Positions 32,218 through 41,445 of a stretch of 64,000 bases of DNA are shown in pieces (within the stretch, counting starts at the first letter, position 1; each line of letters starts with the position of its first letter). Location: contig NZ_NFKI01000010.1 of NCBI RefSeq assembly GCF_002160305.1, positions 1-64,000 on the forward strand. Direction: 5' to 3'. The stretch comes from Pseudoflavonifractor sp. An184 (GTDB lineage Bacteria; Bacillota; Clostridia; Oscillospirales; Oscillospiraceae). The translations under genes and the position numbers were made by a program. Below the pieces are notes generated by a model. It was not told the DNA's origin. It was given only the letters and a program-made list of their open reading frames with translations, and did no database searches.

Positions 32218-33063
32218 ATGAATGAGCGTCAACTGACCCAAGATCACCTCGCTGCCTATGCCAGACATCTTCACGCGGAGGAGCGCAGTCCCGGGACGAT
32301 TGAAAAATATCTGAGGGACGCCGCAGCCTTTCTCCACTGGCTGGCTGGGCAACCAGTCACACGAGAGCGGGCGAGAGACTGGCGTGACGATCTGCTGGAT
32401 CGGAGCTACGCTCCAGTGACGGTAAATTCCATGGTGGCGGCAGTGAATCAGTTTTTTGCCTTTCTGGGCTGGGAAGACTGTAAAATCCGGTCTCTGAAAA
32501 TCCAGCGAAAGCTGTTCCGGGATGACCGCCGGGACCTGAGCCGGGAGGAGTACCAGCGTCTGCTGGACACCGCCCACAACCTGGGGAGAGACCGCCTGGC
32601 TCTGCTATTGGAGACCATCTGTTCCACCGGCGTCCGGGTGAGCGAGGTACGGTATATCACTTTGGAGGCAGTCCGCGCTGGGCGGGCGGAGATCTCCCTC
32701 AAAGGCAAGCTGCGGGTAATTTTGCTCCCCGGGAAGCTGTGCCGGAAGCTGAAAAAATACGCTCGAGCAAAAAAAATCACTTCCGGTGAGATTTTTCTCA
32801 CCAGAAGCGGCAAAAGTTTATCCCGGCGGCAGATCTGGGCCGAGATGAAACGGCTGTGCAAAAAAGCTGGGGTCGCCTCCAGCAAAGTGTTTCCCCATAA
32901 CCTGCGGCACCTGTTTGCCCGGACATTTTATAAGGTATGCCGAGATGTAGTGAAGCTGGCCGACGTACTGGGCCACAGCAGCGTAGAGACCACCAGGATT
33001 TACCTGATGTCCACGGGTTCGGAACACACAAAGATTTTACGGAACATGCATCTTGTCCAATAA
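32218..33063 (+). CDS. tyrosine recombinase for switch 2
   Basis: A 281-aa XerC/D-type recombinase with a complete catalytic set: R140 (STGVRVSEVRY), K164 (LKGKLRVIL), H227 and R230 (PHNLRHLFA), H253 (LGHSSVETT), Y262. The N-terminal core-binding domain includes SPGTIEKYLRDAAAFLHWLA. ATG 32218 has GGAGG eight bases upstream; the frame is open further left without a site. It lies immediately left of an invertible segment bounded by 16-bp inverted repeats and presumably inverts it. Its relative at 21977 serves switch 1. Confidence 0.9.
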   Translation: MNERQLTQDHLAAYARHLHAEERSPGTIEKYLRDAAAFLHWLAGQPVTRERARDWRDDLLDRSYAPVTVNSMVAAVNQFFAFLGWEDCKIRSLKIQRKLFRDDRRDLSREEYQRLLDTAHNLGRDRLALLLETICSTGVRVSEVRYITLEAVRAGRAEISLKGKLRVILLPGKLCRKLKKYARAKKITSGEIFLTRSGKSLSRRQIWAEMKRLCKKAGVASSKVFPHNLRHLFARTFYKVCRDVVKLADVLGHSSVETTRIYLMSTGSEHTKILRNMHLVQ

Positions 33064-33129
33064 AACTTAATAATTGTTTTGCCTACATCATTTGATAAAA
33101 GAGCCAAATCTTTACATATGTTTAAAAGC

Positions 33130-33158
33130 ATTGTAGCACGGGCAATCCGAATTTTCAA
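33130..33158 (-). promoter_or_regulatory. promoter inside invertible segment 2
   Basis: Reading leftward: TTGAAA (33158-33153), 17-bp spacer, TACAAT (33135-33130). As assembled it runs into the recombinase 3' end; inverted, it would point to 33362. Confidence 0.75.
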
Positions 33159-33190
33159 GGTACCGTGCGGATTTTGGGCGTGAAAATCTA

Positions 33191-33218
33191 GCCGCGCGAA
33201 AACTTGTTTTCATGCGGC
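33191..33218 (+). terminator. hairpin inside invertible segment 2
   Basis: GCCGC-gc-GAAAAC / GTTTTC-at-GCGGC, followed by GGATTTTTGCG on the plus strand. It may stop read-through from the recombinase gene, as the hairpin in segment 1 does. Confidence 0.5.
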
Positions 33219-33361
33219 CTGGATTTTTGCGCCTTTTCGACGTTTTACACGGTGAAAGACGAGCTGAGCCAACGGCTCAATCCATATTTCCAACGCCTTT
33301 CGGCGCTCCAGAAGAAGGCAAAACAATTATTTTGCCCACGAGGGAAACGGGGGTGGCAAAC

Positions 33362-34195
33362 GTGAACGCGATGTTGGAATCCAAGGTGCTCCCGCAACCA
33401 GCAGAGCTGGAGTTGACGAAGGATCTGCTGGAAGAATTTTTGGGGGAATTGATTCGAAAGGAACGGACCCCAGGCACGCTGGAGACGTACCGGCGCAGCG
33501 TGTACCAGCTGTACGACGCCCTGCCCCCCGACAAAACGCTGCGGCCAGGCACTTTGGATCAGTGGCAGGGGGACATGCTCGCGGACGGGTACTCCCCACG
33601 GACGGTGAATACCCGCGTGTCGGCCGCCAACCACCTGGTGGCATTTCTGGGGCGGCGTGAGCTGCAGGCCCGGGGCAGGTTGGAAGTGGCGGAGGCTGAC
33701 CTGCCGGAACTGACCCGGCTGGAATATCTAAGGCTCTTGTCTACGGCCCGGACCCTGGGCAAGGAGCGGATCTATCTGCTGATAAAGTTGTTTGGCAGTA
33801 CGGATTTGACCGTGAGCGATCTGCCCCGGCTGACGGCGGAGGCCCTGCGGGGGGAGGCCCCATGTCCGGTGCGTCTTCCAGACTGCCTGCATCAGGAACT
33901 GAAGGATTATGCCAAACGCAGCGGAGTGGTCAGCGGCCCCCTGTTTCAGACCCGATATGGGAATCCCATTGGCAGAACCGCCGTGACTGACAGCATGAAA
34001 CAGCTGTGCCGGGACGCCCGGGTGGAGGAGGAAAAGGTGAACCCAAGGTGCCTCAAGCGGATGTGGCAGGATATTCAGGACGACGTGCGCCTCCGCCTGG
34101 ACCACCTGGTGGAGCAGACCTGTGACAACCTGCTGGAGACGGAACAGCTGACCATCGGCTGGGATCAAAGTAAGGAGGTGAGCAGCGCGCCGTAA
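33362..34195 (+). CDS. catalytically dead tyrosine-recombinase paralogue
   Basis: A 277-aa protein alignable with the 32218 recombinase over its full length (core-binding domain TPGTLETYRRSVYQLYDALP; DGYSPRTVNTRVSAANHLVA). The catalytic residues are gone: the Arg motif is STDLTVSDL, PHNLRH has become NPRCLKR, and no GHSS or Tyr motif remains at the end. The start is GTG 33362 after GGGGGTGG, or ATG 33371, just outside the invertible segment. Without an active site it is likely a DNA-binding accessory or regulator of the switch (inference). It would be the first gene of the switched operon. Confidence 0.7.
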   Translation: MNAMLESKVLPQPAELELTKDLLEEFLGELIRKERTPGTLETYRRSVYQLYDALPPDKTLRPGTLDQWQGDMLADGYSPRTVNTRVSAANHLVAFLGRRELQARGRLEVAEADLPELTRLEYLRLLSTARTLGKERIYLLIKLFGSTDLTVSDLPRLTAEALRGEAPCPVRLPDCLHQELKDYAKRSGVVSGPLFQTRYGNPIGRTAVTDSMKQLCRDARVEEEKVNPRCLKRMWQDIQDDVRLRLDHLVEQTCDNLLETEQLTIGWDQSKEVSSAP

Positions 34196-34251
34196 GGGGC
34201 CCGCGGCCCGAAACGCGTACAGACTGATATAGTAAAGGAGGAGAACCGAGC

Positions 34252-36159
34252 ATGAAACAGAAACTTTTGGCGTCCGCAATGGCATTGGCTATGGTCCTGT
34301 CTCTGACCCCGGTGACGGCACTGGCGGCGGAGGGTGAGGACACAACTCTTCCGGAGGAAGAGATCACTGTTCAGACCGAGACCCCAGTAGAAGAACCGGT
34401 TCAGCTGGAAACGGAGATCGAGGAACCGACGGAGCCGGAAATCCCAGCGGAAGAGCTTGTCCCGGCCGATGAAATTCCGGTTGAGGAACCCGCTGAGCCG
34501 GAGTCCGCTACGGAAGAGACCGATAGTGCGGAGCCTGTTCAGCCGGAAACTGCGGAAGAGCCTGTTGAGGTAGAGACTGCTGTGCCGACTATCAGTGACA
34601 TTGAAATCTCCAATGTCACTGACAGTGAAGTTGTCAATGGCAGCTATATCTTTACTGCGCCGCTGAACAGCGCGGTGACCAGTTATGTTGCCACAGTGAC
34701 CCTTAGCGACGGCGCAGTCTTTACCCCCACTACCCCCACCACCCCCAACACCGGGGATCTGTACGTGGAGGAAGTCGGCGAAGGTACTGCCACCCTGAAA
34801 TTCAATCTGAACGTGGGTGGTGTTGATATCAGCGCCGACCAGTTCGCACTGATTCTGGAGGAGACTGGGGACAACAAGTGGACCGGCGGCTTTGAGAATG
34901 CCGCGGGCCTGTCCCTGGAGACCCTGGCCGGGTATCTGGTGGATCAGGACATCCAGCTGGCGGCTGGAGCTCTTGGCGCTGGCAGCGAGGCTCAGCAGAT
35001 CTTAGTCAACCAGGATGCTGAGGACGTCATGTTGGCTCTTTGCGCCCCCAATGCCACAGTCTACACAGTGGACTACGTAGTGGACGAGGACACCACCATC
35101 ACCTGGAAGCTGCCCGCAGGGGCTGAAATTCGAGAAATTGCGGTGGAGCTGTCCGGCGGCCAGGAAATCGAGGGCTGGTACACCAATGCTGACTGCACCA
35201 ATTCTTTTGTGGTGGGTACGACTGTTACTGGGAATACCACCCTGTATGCTAAAGTAGATGTTCCAGCTACGGATAAAACTTTCCTGGAGAAATTGGAAGA
35301 TCATGATGATGTTACCATCTATACAAAAACTGAGTGGGACACATTTGTGGAAAACTCTGACGTGGTAGTTGCGGGACAACTGATTACCTTGGGTGCTGAC
35401 ATCGACTGTAACAACACCACCTATGATTCCATGACCTTCAAGGGCAACTTCAACGGCAATGGCAAAACCATTTCCAACGCCACTTTTAGGGCTGTTGACA
35501 GCGCGTACTACACCTCCTCCGAGTCCGACATCGTGTGTAGCGGCATGTTCGCCGCTCTGGGCGCGGGGCAGATTGTTGCCAACCTGACGCTGGACAACAT
35601 CACTGCTCAGTATGCCTCTACCTATTCTGCGCCTTTGGCTGGTCTGGCAGACGGCACCTCTAGTCAGCGGGTTCTGATCCAGAATGTGCAGGTTCGTAAT
35701 AGCAGCGCCAGCGGCCGCACCGCAGCAGGTGTGGTTGGTTTTACTCGTAATACCACAGTGCGCTTCTGCTCCAGCCGGAATACCACTATTACCGGGCTCG
35801 CCAACGGCGGCGGCATTGTGGGCATCAACAACGCCAGAGTAGAATTCTGCTATTCCACCACTTCGCCCACTGCATTGCCGTCCATTTTTGGCGGCAGTAC
35901 CGGTGGTGTCGTAAGTAAGAATGTCCGTGGCGGATATGCTGATACTTGTTGGGCAACCATGGTTGTTGTCGGGGCCTCGGATTCTGGAGGGACGAATATT
36001 AACATCCTTGATGATGTCGATCCGGATAGTACTGAATCGAGCGCTTTTGAAGCAGCTGGTTTTAATGCCTCTGGAGAAGTTTACTGGAATTTGGCGGACG
36101 GTGATGAAACAGATTTTATTGAAACCGCAGTTGAGTACCAGTTTACTGATAATAACTGA
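34252..36159 (+). CDS. secreted surface protein with Glu/Pro-rich stalk and beta-helix repeats
   Basis: A 635-aa protein. Signal peptide at residues 1-26 (MALAMVLSLTPVTALAA), then a repetitive acidic stalk (about 30-115, repeated EEPVQPE-like units). A beta domain and an InlB/Listeria-Bacteroides-type repeat follow (GWYTNADCTNSFVVGTTVTG, then NTTLYAKV). The C-terminus has GLUG-like right-handed beta-helix repeats (VVGFTRNTTVRFCSSRNTTI, GLANGGGIVGINNARVEFCY). No SLH domain or LPXTG motif, so it may bind to the SLH protein encoded next. ATG 34252 has AGGAGGAG upstream. Member of the switch 2 operon. Confidence 0.8.
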   Translation: MKQKLLASAMALAMVLSLTPVTALAAEGEDTTLPEEEITVQTETPVEEPVQLETEIEEPTEPEIPAEELVPADEIPVEEPAEPESATEETDSAEPVQPETAEEPVEVETAVPTISDIEISNVTDSEVVNGSYIFTAPLNSAVTSYVATVTLSDGAVFTPTTPTTPNTGDLYVEEVGEGTATLKFNLNVGGVDISADQFALILEETGDNKWTGGFENAAGLSLETLAGYLVDQDIQLAAGALGAGSEAQQILVNQDAEDVMLALCAPNATVYTVDYVVDEDTTITWKLPAGAEIREIAVELSGGQEIEGWYTNADCTNSFVVGTTVTGNTTLYAKVDVPATDKTFLEKLEDHDDVTIYTKTEWDTFVENSDVVVAGQLITLGADIDCNNTTYDSMTFKGNFNGNGKTISNATFRAVDSAYYTSSESDIVCSGMFAALGAGQIVANLTLDNITAQYASTYSAPLAGLADGTSSQRVLIQNVQVRNSSASGRTAAGVVGFTRNTTVRFCSSRNTTITGLANGGGIVGINNARVEFCYSTTSPTALPSIFGGSTGGVVSKNVRGGYADTCWATMVVVGASDSGGTNINILDDVDPDSTESSAFEAAGFNASGEVYWNLADGDETDFIETAVEYQFTDNN

Positions 36160-36178
36160 CAAATTCGCTTCTTTATTT

Positions 36179-36207
36179 GGGACGCGTAGCCTTGTGCTAC
36201 GCGTCCC
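36179..36207 (+). other. intergenic hairpin between surface genes
   Basis: Perfect 12-bp stem GGGACGCGTAGC / GCTACGCGTCCC with a 5-base loop and no T-run. It lies between two co-transcribed genes and may set their relative expression. Confidence 0.55.
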
Positions 36208-36233
36208 CATACGAAGCAGAAAGGAATTTTATC

Positions 36234-39200
36234 ATGAAAGCTGGAAGCAAAAACTTGAACCGCGCGCTCAGCTATCTGCTTATGCTGGGATTGATGTTGT
36301 CTTTGCTGCCTGTTAAAGGGTTCACCGCTGGATATACGGACAATTCTGGTGCGGCGATCGTGGCTCTCCATAAAACAATGGACGACACTCTAAAGAACAC
36401 AGAGAATACCAATCTGAAAGACGCGGCCAGCGGAATCGATGCGGGTGAATCCGATATCTTAAATCCTCCCCATAAGATAACAGCTAACGCATGGCCTTCT
36501 GAGAAGAGGGAAAATAATAAGATCGATGTTTATCCGATGACCAAAGACATGACCGAAGAAGATCGCTCTGATGTTGCGATCCCCTTTATTGATGACAGCA
36601 ACAACACGAGATGGTACCTTTATCAGATCATATGGACAAATGCATCGACCATAAATTATGCAACAATGGATACAGGCACAGTTGTATCCTCAGATGAGAT
36701 TGTTGAGGCTAACAATAACAGTTCGGATAATGTATATTCATTTGATTTGAGCAAGATCAATGCAAAACCAAATAGCTCAAACCGGTACTACATTGTTTAC
36801 TGCTGGACCGATATTGCGCCTGACTCATGGGAGGGCGAAGTGACTCCGGCAGCAACATATCAGATTCAATACGTTCCTAATCTTCCCACACTGGAAAACC
36901 GAAACATCTATCCAGTCGATACAGCAGGCGGTATGGTCATCGGCAATGATGGACTCACTGACTTGGACGAAGAACTTGGCAAGTATCAAACCTCGGTCAA
37001 AAAAGATCGGTATTTTACCATTGCCCAGGGCGGACAGTACAAAGACTATCTGGTCTTTGGCGACGAAGGGTATTATGCCTTTGCGGGCTGGCAGGATGAG
37101 AAGGGGAACTTATACGAGACCCAAGAGAACACCTGCACAGTTCAGGCCACTTCTTTGTTAGCCGGAGAGGATGATACCATTACGCTGACCGCCCAGTGGG
37201 AGCTGTTCTATCCCACGGAAGCGGCGGAAGGCCAGGAGCCGACAGCGGCACAGACCGAGGCCGCAGAAAAGCTGGCTAAGGCGCAGGCCGCTTGGGCCAA
37301 TGCAGAGAGTTATCCAGACTTCAAAATTGATGTGCTTGAGAGGGACAGCAGCGCCACCAGCGAAAATGTCTTGCTGACCCAGTGGAGCAGCTTGCACGGC
37401 GAACCGGATTTTGGAGAATATTCTGGTGATACGGTATATCTCGACGAAACTGGAACGATTCATTACCGAGTCTCTGCCAGAATGGGTGGAGATGTCAATA
37501 GTTTTGCGCAGGATAGTGCGATCCAGAAATTTGCCACATTTACCCTTTCTCTGAAGGTGGATAATAATCTGGAGTTTGTAAGTGGGACAGACGGACAGGC
37601 AAGTTTTACCTTCAACTGCCCATTCCTGAAGCCGACAAGCACAAATATTAAGGAAGCAACAATTCCAGATACTCCTGACGAAAACGGCAATTACACAATC
37701 ACATTTTCTCCCAGCAGCATAACGCCGGATGAGGATGGCTGCATGACCATTACAGTAACTGCGGAGTGGATTTCTAAGGTCTACCCGTCTACAGAGAATA
37801 CGCTGCGCCAGCCCATGACGCTTGACAATCTGGTTTTCCAGTTGAAAGATGATGTGCAGACGCAAGGGATACAGCTCCAGACAAATGCCAACATTACCGC
37901 CAAGATTGATCTTACGGCAACGGGTGAGTCCCGCACCTTATATCAGAAGGCTCGCAGTCTGCTCACAACATCGCCTAATGACGCTTGGGCAAACATATTT
38001 GGCGAACCCAGCGATCCCATGGCCGTTGCGCTTGCCGCAGAATTTTTAAACGATAAACTGACAAATTATGACTTGAGCCAAGACACTGCGATGGACGGTA
38101 CAGCTTCCGCTGTTGTTGTCGAGTCCGCCCCAGTTGTCATTACTCCCGCCGACATCACGATCTACGAGGGCGGCGTCGCCGGCTACGAAGGAGTCGTTAA
38201 CGAGAGCGGAAGTACGATCACAAGCAGCTCTTTCCCCGAGCCGCTGTTCAAGATCAACACGCCGGAAGGCAGCGGGGCCGATCCAGAAAATCTGACCTTT
38301 ACCAATCACGGCACCGGCAACAGCTGGCATGTGGAAGTGGCTGGTACAGATTCGGAAGGGACAACCTATTACAGACTGGTCGATACGAAGAGTTCTGGCA
38401 CACCAATCCGCATCCAGTTTATTGATGAAGATGGCAACGTAATCGAAAGTGATACTGTTGCAACAACGGATGAGGTTTTCGATACTCACACCATCGCGAT
38501 CTTCTCTGGTGACGATGACGTTACTGCGACGGCAGGTCAGGCGGTATACACCGTTTCCACGAATACTGGCATCCTCACCGTCCGCGCGGTACAGAGCAGC
38601 AACGCCACCAGTCCCATTGAGACTCAGGCTCCCTCCTCTGTCACCCCTGGCTCTGCCACGGCGGTTGCCCCGGCAGATGGTACTACATACACCCTGAATG
38701 ACACCGGCGTGGAACTGCCCACAGGCAGTCTGCCCTCCCTGCTGTTCGACGACATCATTGACACGGATGTTAACCGCACCAGCGCCCTGAAGGACAAAGT
38801 GGACGCCGTCCTCGGCGGCGCGGATGCGGACCGTGAGTATCAGATCAAGTATCTGGACCTGGTGGACGCCAACAACGGCAACGCCTGGATCAAGTCCAGC
38901 AATGGCACCGACATCTACTGGGGCTATCCCAGCGGCACCGACAGAAGCACCAACTTCACCCTGCTGCACTTTGCGGGCCTGCACCGGGATGGTGAGAACT
39001 CTGGCTTTGAACTCAGCGACCTTGCGAATATTACCCCCACTGCGGTAAACATCCAGAAATCAGACGCGGGGATCAAGTTCCATGTTGAGGCCGGCCAGTT
39101 CTCTCCCTATGCTCTGGTATGGACCGACGCCTCTACCCCTGGCACCAACCCCGGCGGTGGTTCCGGCGGCGGCAGCGATAACAGCGACCCCACCGGCAAC

Positions 39201-40181
39201 CTGACCATCTCCCTGGGCGGCAGCGGCGGCAATGAGGACTTCACCTTCACCGTCATCTTCACCGACGAGGACGGAGACGAGCTGGAGAACAACTTCTACT
39301 ACAACGGCGACTACACCGGCACCATCGGCAGCGGCGACGAGATCACCCTGACCGGCGGCGACAAGATCGTCATCCGCAACCTGCCCGAGGGCACCCGCTA
39401 TGAGGTCATCATCGAGACCGCCGACGGCTACACCGCCACCTCCACCGGCGCCGAGGGCGTCATCCGCACCTCCGGCAGCGAGGCGGCCTTCTCCGTCACC
39501 CCCACCGTGGTCCTGGCCGACCCCAGCGTCACCGGCGTGTCCCGCTGGCTGAACACCACCGACCACACGGCCTACCTCTCCGGCTATCCCGGCGGAACCT
39601 TCGGCCCCGATAACTCCATGACCCGCGCCGAGGTGGCCCAGATGTTCTACGCCCTGCTGCTGAACAAGGACGTGACCATCACCAAGAGCTTCTCCGACGT
39701 GCCCGCCGATGCGTGGTACGCCACCGCGGTGAACACCCTGGCCTCTCTGGGCATGGTCTCCGGCGATCCCGACGGCACCTTCCGGCCCAACGACCCCATC
39801 ACCCGGGCCGAGTTCTGCGTCATCGCCCTGGCCTTCGCCTACGAGCCTGACAACGCCGTGTGCTACTTCGGCGACGTGTCCCGCAGCGACTGGTTCTACA
39901 CCTACGTGGCCCAGGCGGCCAGCTACGGCTGGATCGGCGGCTACACCAACGGGAATTTCGGTCCCAACGACCAGATTACCCGCGCTCAGGTGACCACCAT
40001 CGTCAACAACATGCTGGGCCGCGCGGCGGATCGGGATTATGTGATCGACCACCAGTCCGACCTGGTACAGTTCAGCGACGTGCCCCGCTCTCACTGGGGC
40101 TACTTCCAGATCATGGAGGCCACCAACGCCCACGACTACACTAAGAGCGGCAACACAGAGGACTGGACCCAGCTGAACTAA
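36234..40181 (+). CDS. large S-layer-homology surface protein
   Basis: A 1315-aa exported protein. Signal peptide (YLLMLGLMLSLLPVKGFTA), then a very long beta-rich region including a Flg_new-like repeat (YYAFAGWQDEKGNLYETQEN), a Gly/Ser-rich linker around residue 985, and a prealbumin-like domain (FTFTVIFTDEDGDELENNFY). Three SLH domains follow at about 1115-1300 (YLSGYPGGTFGPDNSMTRAE, MVSGDPDGTFRPNDPITRAE, WIGGYTNGNFGPNDQITRAQ). ATG 36234 has AAAGGA eight bases upstream. GC content and codon use rise sharply in the last 1.3 kb, suggesting that the C-terminal part was recombined from a host-like SLH gene. Last gene of the switch 2 operon. Confidence 0.88.
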   Translation: MKAGSKNLNRALSYLLMLGLMLSLLPVKGFTAGYTDNSGAAIVALHKTMDDTLKNTENTNLKDAASGIDAGESDILNPPHKITANAWPSEKRENNKIDVYPMTKDMTEEDRSDVAIPFIDDSNNTRWYLYQIIWTNASTINYATMDTGTVVSSDEIVEANNNSSDNVYSFDLSKINAKPNSSNRYYIVYCWTDIAPDSWEGEVTPAATYQIQYVPNLPTLENRNIYPVDTAGGMVIGNDGLTDLDEELGKYQTSVKKDRYFTIAQGGQYKDYLVFGDEGYYAFAGWQDEKGNLYETQENTCTVQATSLLAGEDDTITLTAQWELFYPTEAAEGQEPTAAQTEAAEKLAKAQAAWANAESYPDFKIDVLERDSSATSENVLLTQWSSLHGEPDFGEYSGDTVYLDETGTIHYRVSARMGGDVNSFAQDSAIQKFATFTLSLKVDNNLEFVSGTDGQASFTFNCPFLKPTSTNIKEATIPDTPDENGNYTITFSPSSITPDEDGCMTITVTAEWISKVYPSTENTLRQPMTLDNLVFQLKDDVQTQGIQLQTNANITAKIDLTATGESRTLYQKARSLLTTSPNDAWANIFGEPSDPMAVALAAEFLNDKLTNYDLSQDTAMDGTASAVVVESAPVVITPADITIYEGGVAGYEGVVNESGSTITSSSFPEPLFKINTPEGSGADPENLTFTNHGTGNSWHVEVAGTDSEGTTYYRLVDTKSSGTPIRIQFIDEDGNVIESDTVATTDEVFDTHTIAIFSGDDDVTATAGQAVYTVSTNTGILTVRAVQSSNATSPIETQAPSSVTPGSATAVAPADGTTYTLNDTGVELPTGSLPSLLFDDIIDTDVNRTSALKDKVDAVLGGADADREYQIKYLDLVDANNGNAWIKSSNGTDIYWGYPSGTDRSTNFTLLHFAGLHRDGENSGFELSDLANITPTAVNIQKSDAGIKFHVEAGQFSPYALVWTDASTPGTNPGGGSGGGSDNSDPTGNLTISLGGSGGNEDFTFTVIFTDEDGDELENNFYYNGDYTGTIGSGDEITLTGGDKIVIRNLPEGTRYEVIIETADGYTATSTGAEGVIRTSGSEAAFSVTPTVVLADPSVTGVSRWLNTTDHTAYLSGYPGGTFGPDNSMTRAEVAQMFYALLLNKDVTITKSFSDVPADAWYATAVNTLASLGMVSGDPDGTFRPNDPITRAEFCVIALAFAYEPDNAVCYFGDVSRSDWFYTYVAQAASYGWIGGYTNGNFGPNDQITRAQVTTIVNNMLGRAADRDYVIDHQSDLVQFSDVPRSHWGYFQIMEATNAHDYTKSGNTEDWTQLN

Positions 40182-40260
40182 ACACCTCATCCAGGAGCCA
40201 AGTGTTGAGAAGCTGCTATACAACGATTCTCTGATCTCCACTTGACAACTGGATACTGAC

Positions 40261-40309
40261 AAAGAGGAATCCCGCAGAGACCAGCATGGTCCCTGCGGGA
40301 TTCCTCTTT
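40261..40309 (+). terminator. terminator of switch 2 surface operon
   Basis: 17-bp stem AAAGAGGAATCCCGCAG / CTGCGGGATTCCTCTTT with an inner GACC/GGTC pair, 80 bp after the SLH stop. Confidence 0.9.
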
Positions 40310-40361
40310 ACACATGCTTATGGAGATTGGATAAGATAATTGGTAACTCGATCAACCTTTA

Positions 40362-40401
40362 GAAAAAAGTAGCCCCGTACCAACAGCTGTTGGCACGGGG
40401 C
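40362..40401 (-). terminator. terminator of minus-strand operon
   Basis: Stem GCCCCGT-CCAACA / TGTTGG-ACGGGGC followed on the minus strand by CTACTTTTTTCT, just after the peptidase-like gene. Confidence 0.85.
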
Positions 40402-40417
40402 GCGTTTGCATCTAATT

Positions 40418-41428
40418 TCAGATCGCGTTCAGGAACCTGAACGCTTCCTCCAATGTCATAACCTCTACTGGTTCCGCGAGGTGCTCGGAAAATTCCAGCG
40501 GCTGATCGTCCAGCGTGTACGCTTTCGTGTGCTCAGCCAATACCGCAGCTCCAACCTCATCCAGGTAGTCATAGACATTGCCGCTCTTATCCATATAGTG
40601 TAGTAGTCCGTTTTCTACCACTTGTCCGTTTACTTTGACATATGCCTCCGTGGGAACCTCCATCAGGTCCTGAACCTTTTCCTCTGGTGTGAAGTCCCAA
40701 AGCGGGAGACGTTCCTGCCATCCGCCAAAGCCGAATGACCTTCCCCAAACATACCGGAAGTGCCCGCAATCTGTTTGCGCCATCTTGATGACCCGCTGCA
40801 CATTGTTCATCATATGTACCAGGTCGATGTATTCCCGGGGAGAATGTTCATAATAGTAGCCGGCGCTGATATTGACCGCCGCAGTCTCCAGCTGCGGTGC
40901 AATGATGGAGATATCGCTGAAGGTGCCAAACTCCTCCTGGAAGCCGAAACCTTCCACAAATTGTATGAACTCCTGATTGGCGCACCCATAGAATACCGCG
41001 TCATTCCGGCCTCTCCGGTCTAACTCCACGAGGTAGTTGACCTGCGGCTTGATTCCGCTCTTGGCAAACTGTTCCGCGCCCTTGCCTCCGATCTCCTCAT
41101 CTTCACAGAAGAGGACGTGGCACCGTGCTTTCTTGATGATCTGTAAGATCATGAAAACACCTGCCCGATCATCTCCGCCGATCCCCTGAGGAGACATGGC
41201 GATCCGCCTATTTTCTGAATAACAGATGATCTGTACCGGCTGGCGATGTACAGTATCCAGATGAGCCACCAGGAGCACCGGAACGTCGCCTGGAGCATAT
41301 AGGTAGCCGCACTCTACTGTCGTCTGGTAGCCCTGTTCCTTCAAGCGGCTGTTCAACATCTGCTTGAGCTCCGGCTGGGTCTGCCGCAGGATCTTCTCCA
41401 ATAATTGATAGTCCAGTTTCTGGTTCAT
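40418..41428 (-). CDS. M20/M42-like metallopeptidase homologue
   Basis: A 336-aa protein with metal-binding signatures of di-zinc aminopeptidases: VLLVAHLDTVH near residue 50, GGDDRAGVFMIL, FCEDEEIGGKGA and LVELDRRGRND. The last 100 residues (VPTEAYVKVNGQVVENGLLH) are an extra domain not found in ordinary peptidases. ATG 41428 has GAGGAG six bases upstream. The role in a mobile element is unknown; it could process a peptide or be a structural derivative. Confidence 0.7.
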   Translation of the reverse strand: MNQKLDYQLLEKILRQTQPELKQMLNSRLKEQGYQTTVECGYLYAPGDVPVLLVAHLDTVHRQPVQIICYSENRRIAMSPQGIGGDDRAGVFMILQIIKKARCHVLFCEDEEIGGKGAEQFAKSGIKPQVNYLVELDRRGRNDAVFYGCANQEFIQFVEGFGFQEEFGTFSDISIIAPQLETAAVNISAGYYYEHSPREYIDLVHMMNNVQRVIKMAQTDCGHFRYVWGRSFGFGGWQERLPLWDFTPEEKVQDLMEVPTEAYVKVNGQVVENGLLHYMDKSGNVYDYLDEVGAAVLAEHTKAYTLDDQPLEFSEHLAEPVEVMTLEEAFRFLNAI

Positions 41429-41445
41429 ACGTTTCTCCTCTCCCA

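Larger units (their letters stand above)
33069..33331. promoter_or_regulatory. invertible promoter segment 2 (OFF as assembled)
   Basis: A 231-bp segment between 16-bp perfect inverted repeats AATAATTGTTTTGCCT (33069-33084) and its inverse (33316-33331). The right copy lies in a 20-bp dyad GGCAAAA-CAATTA-TTTTGCC (33317-33336), typical of a tyrosine-recombinase site with a 6-bp crossover. Its only good promoter points left, away from the downstream surface operon. Inversion would fire 33362-40181. Confidence 0.8.

Noticed and set aside
35002-36210. 402-aa minus-strand frame opposite the secreted surface protein
   Set aside because: Antisense shadow; the sense gene has signal peptide, domains and ribosome site.
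39060-40262. 400-aa minus-strand frame opposite the SLH domains
   Set aside because: Ala/Gly/Val-rich shadow of GC-rich SLH codons.
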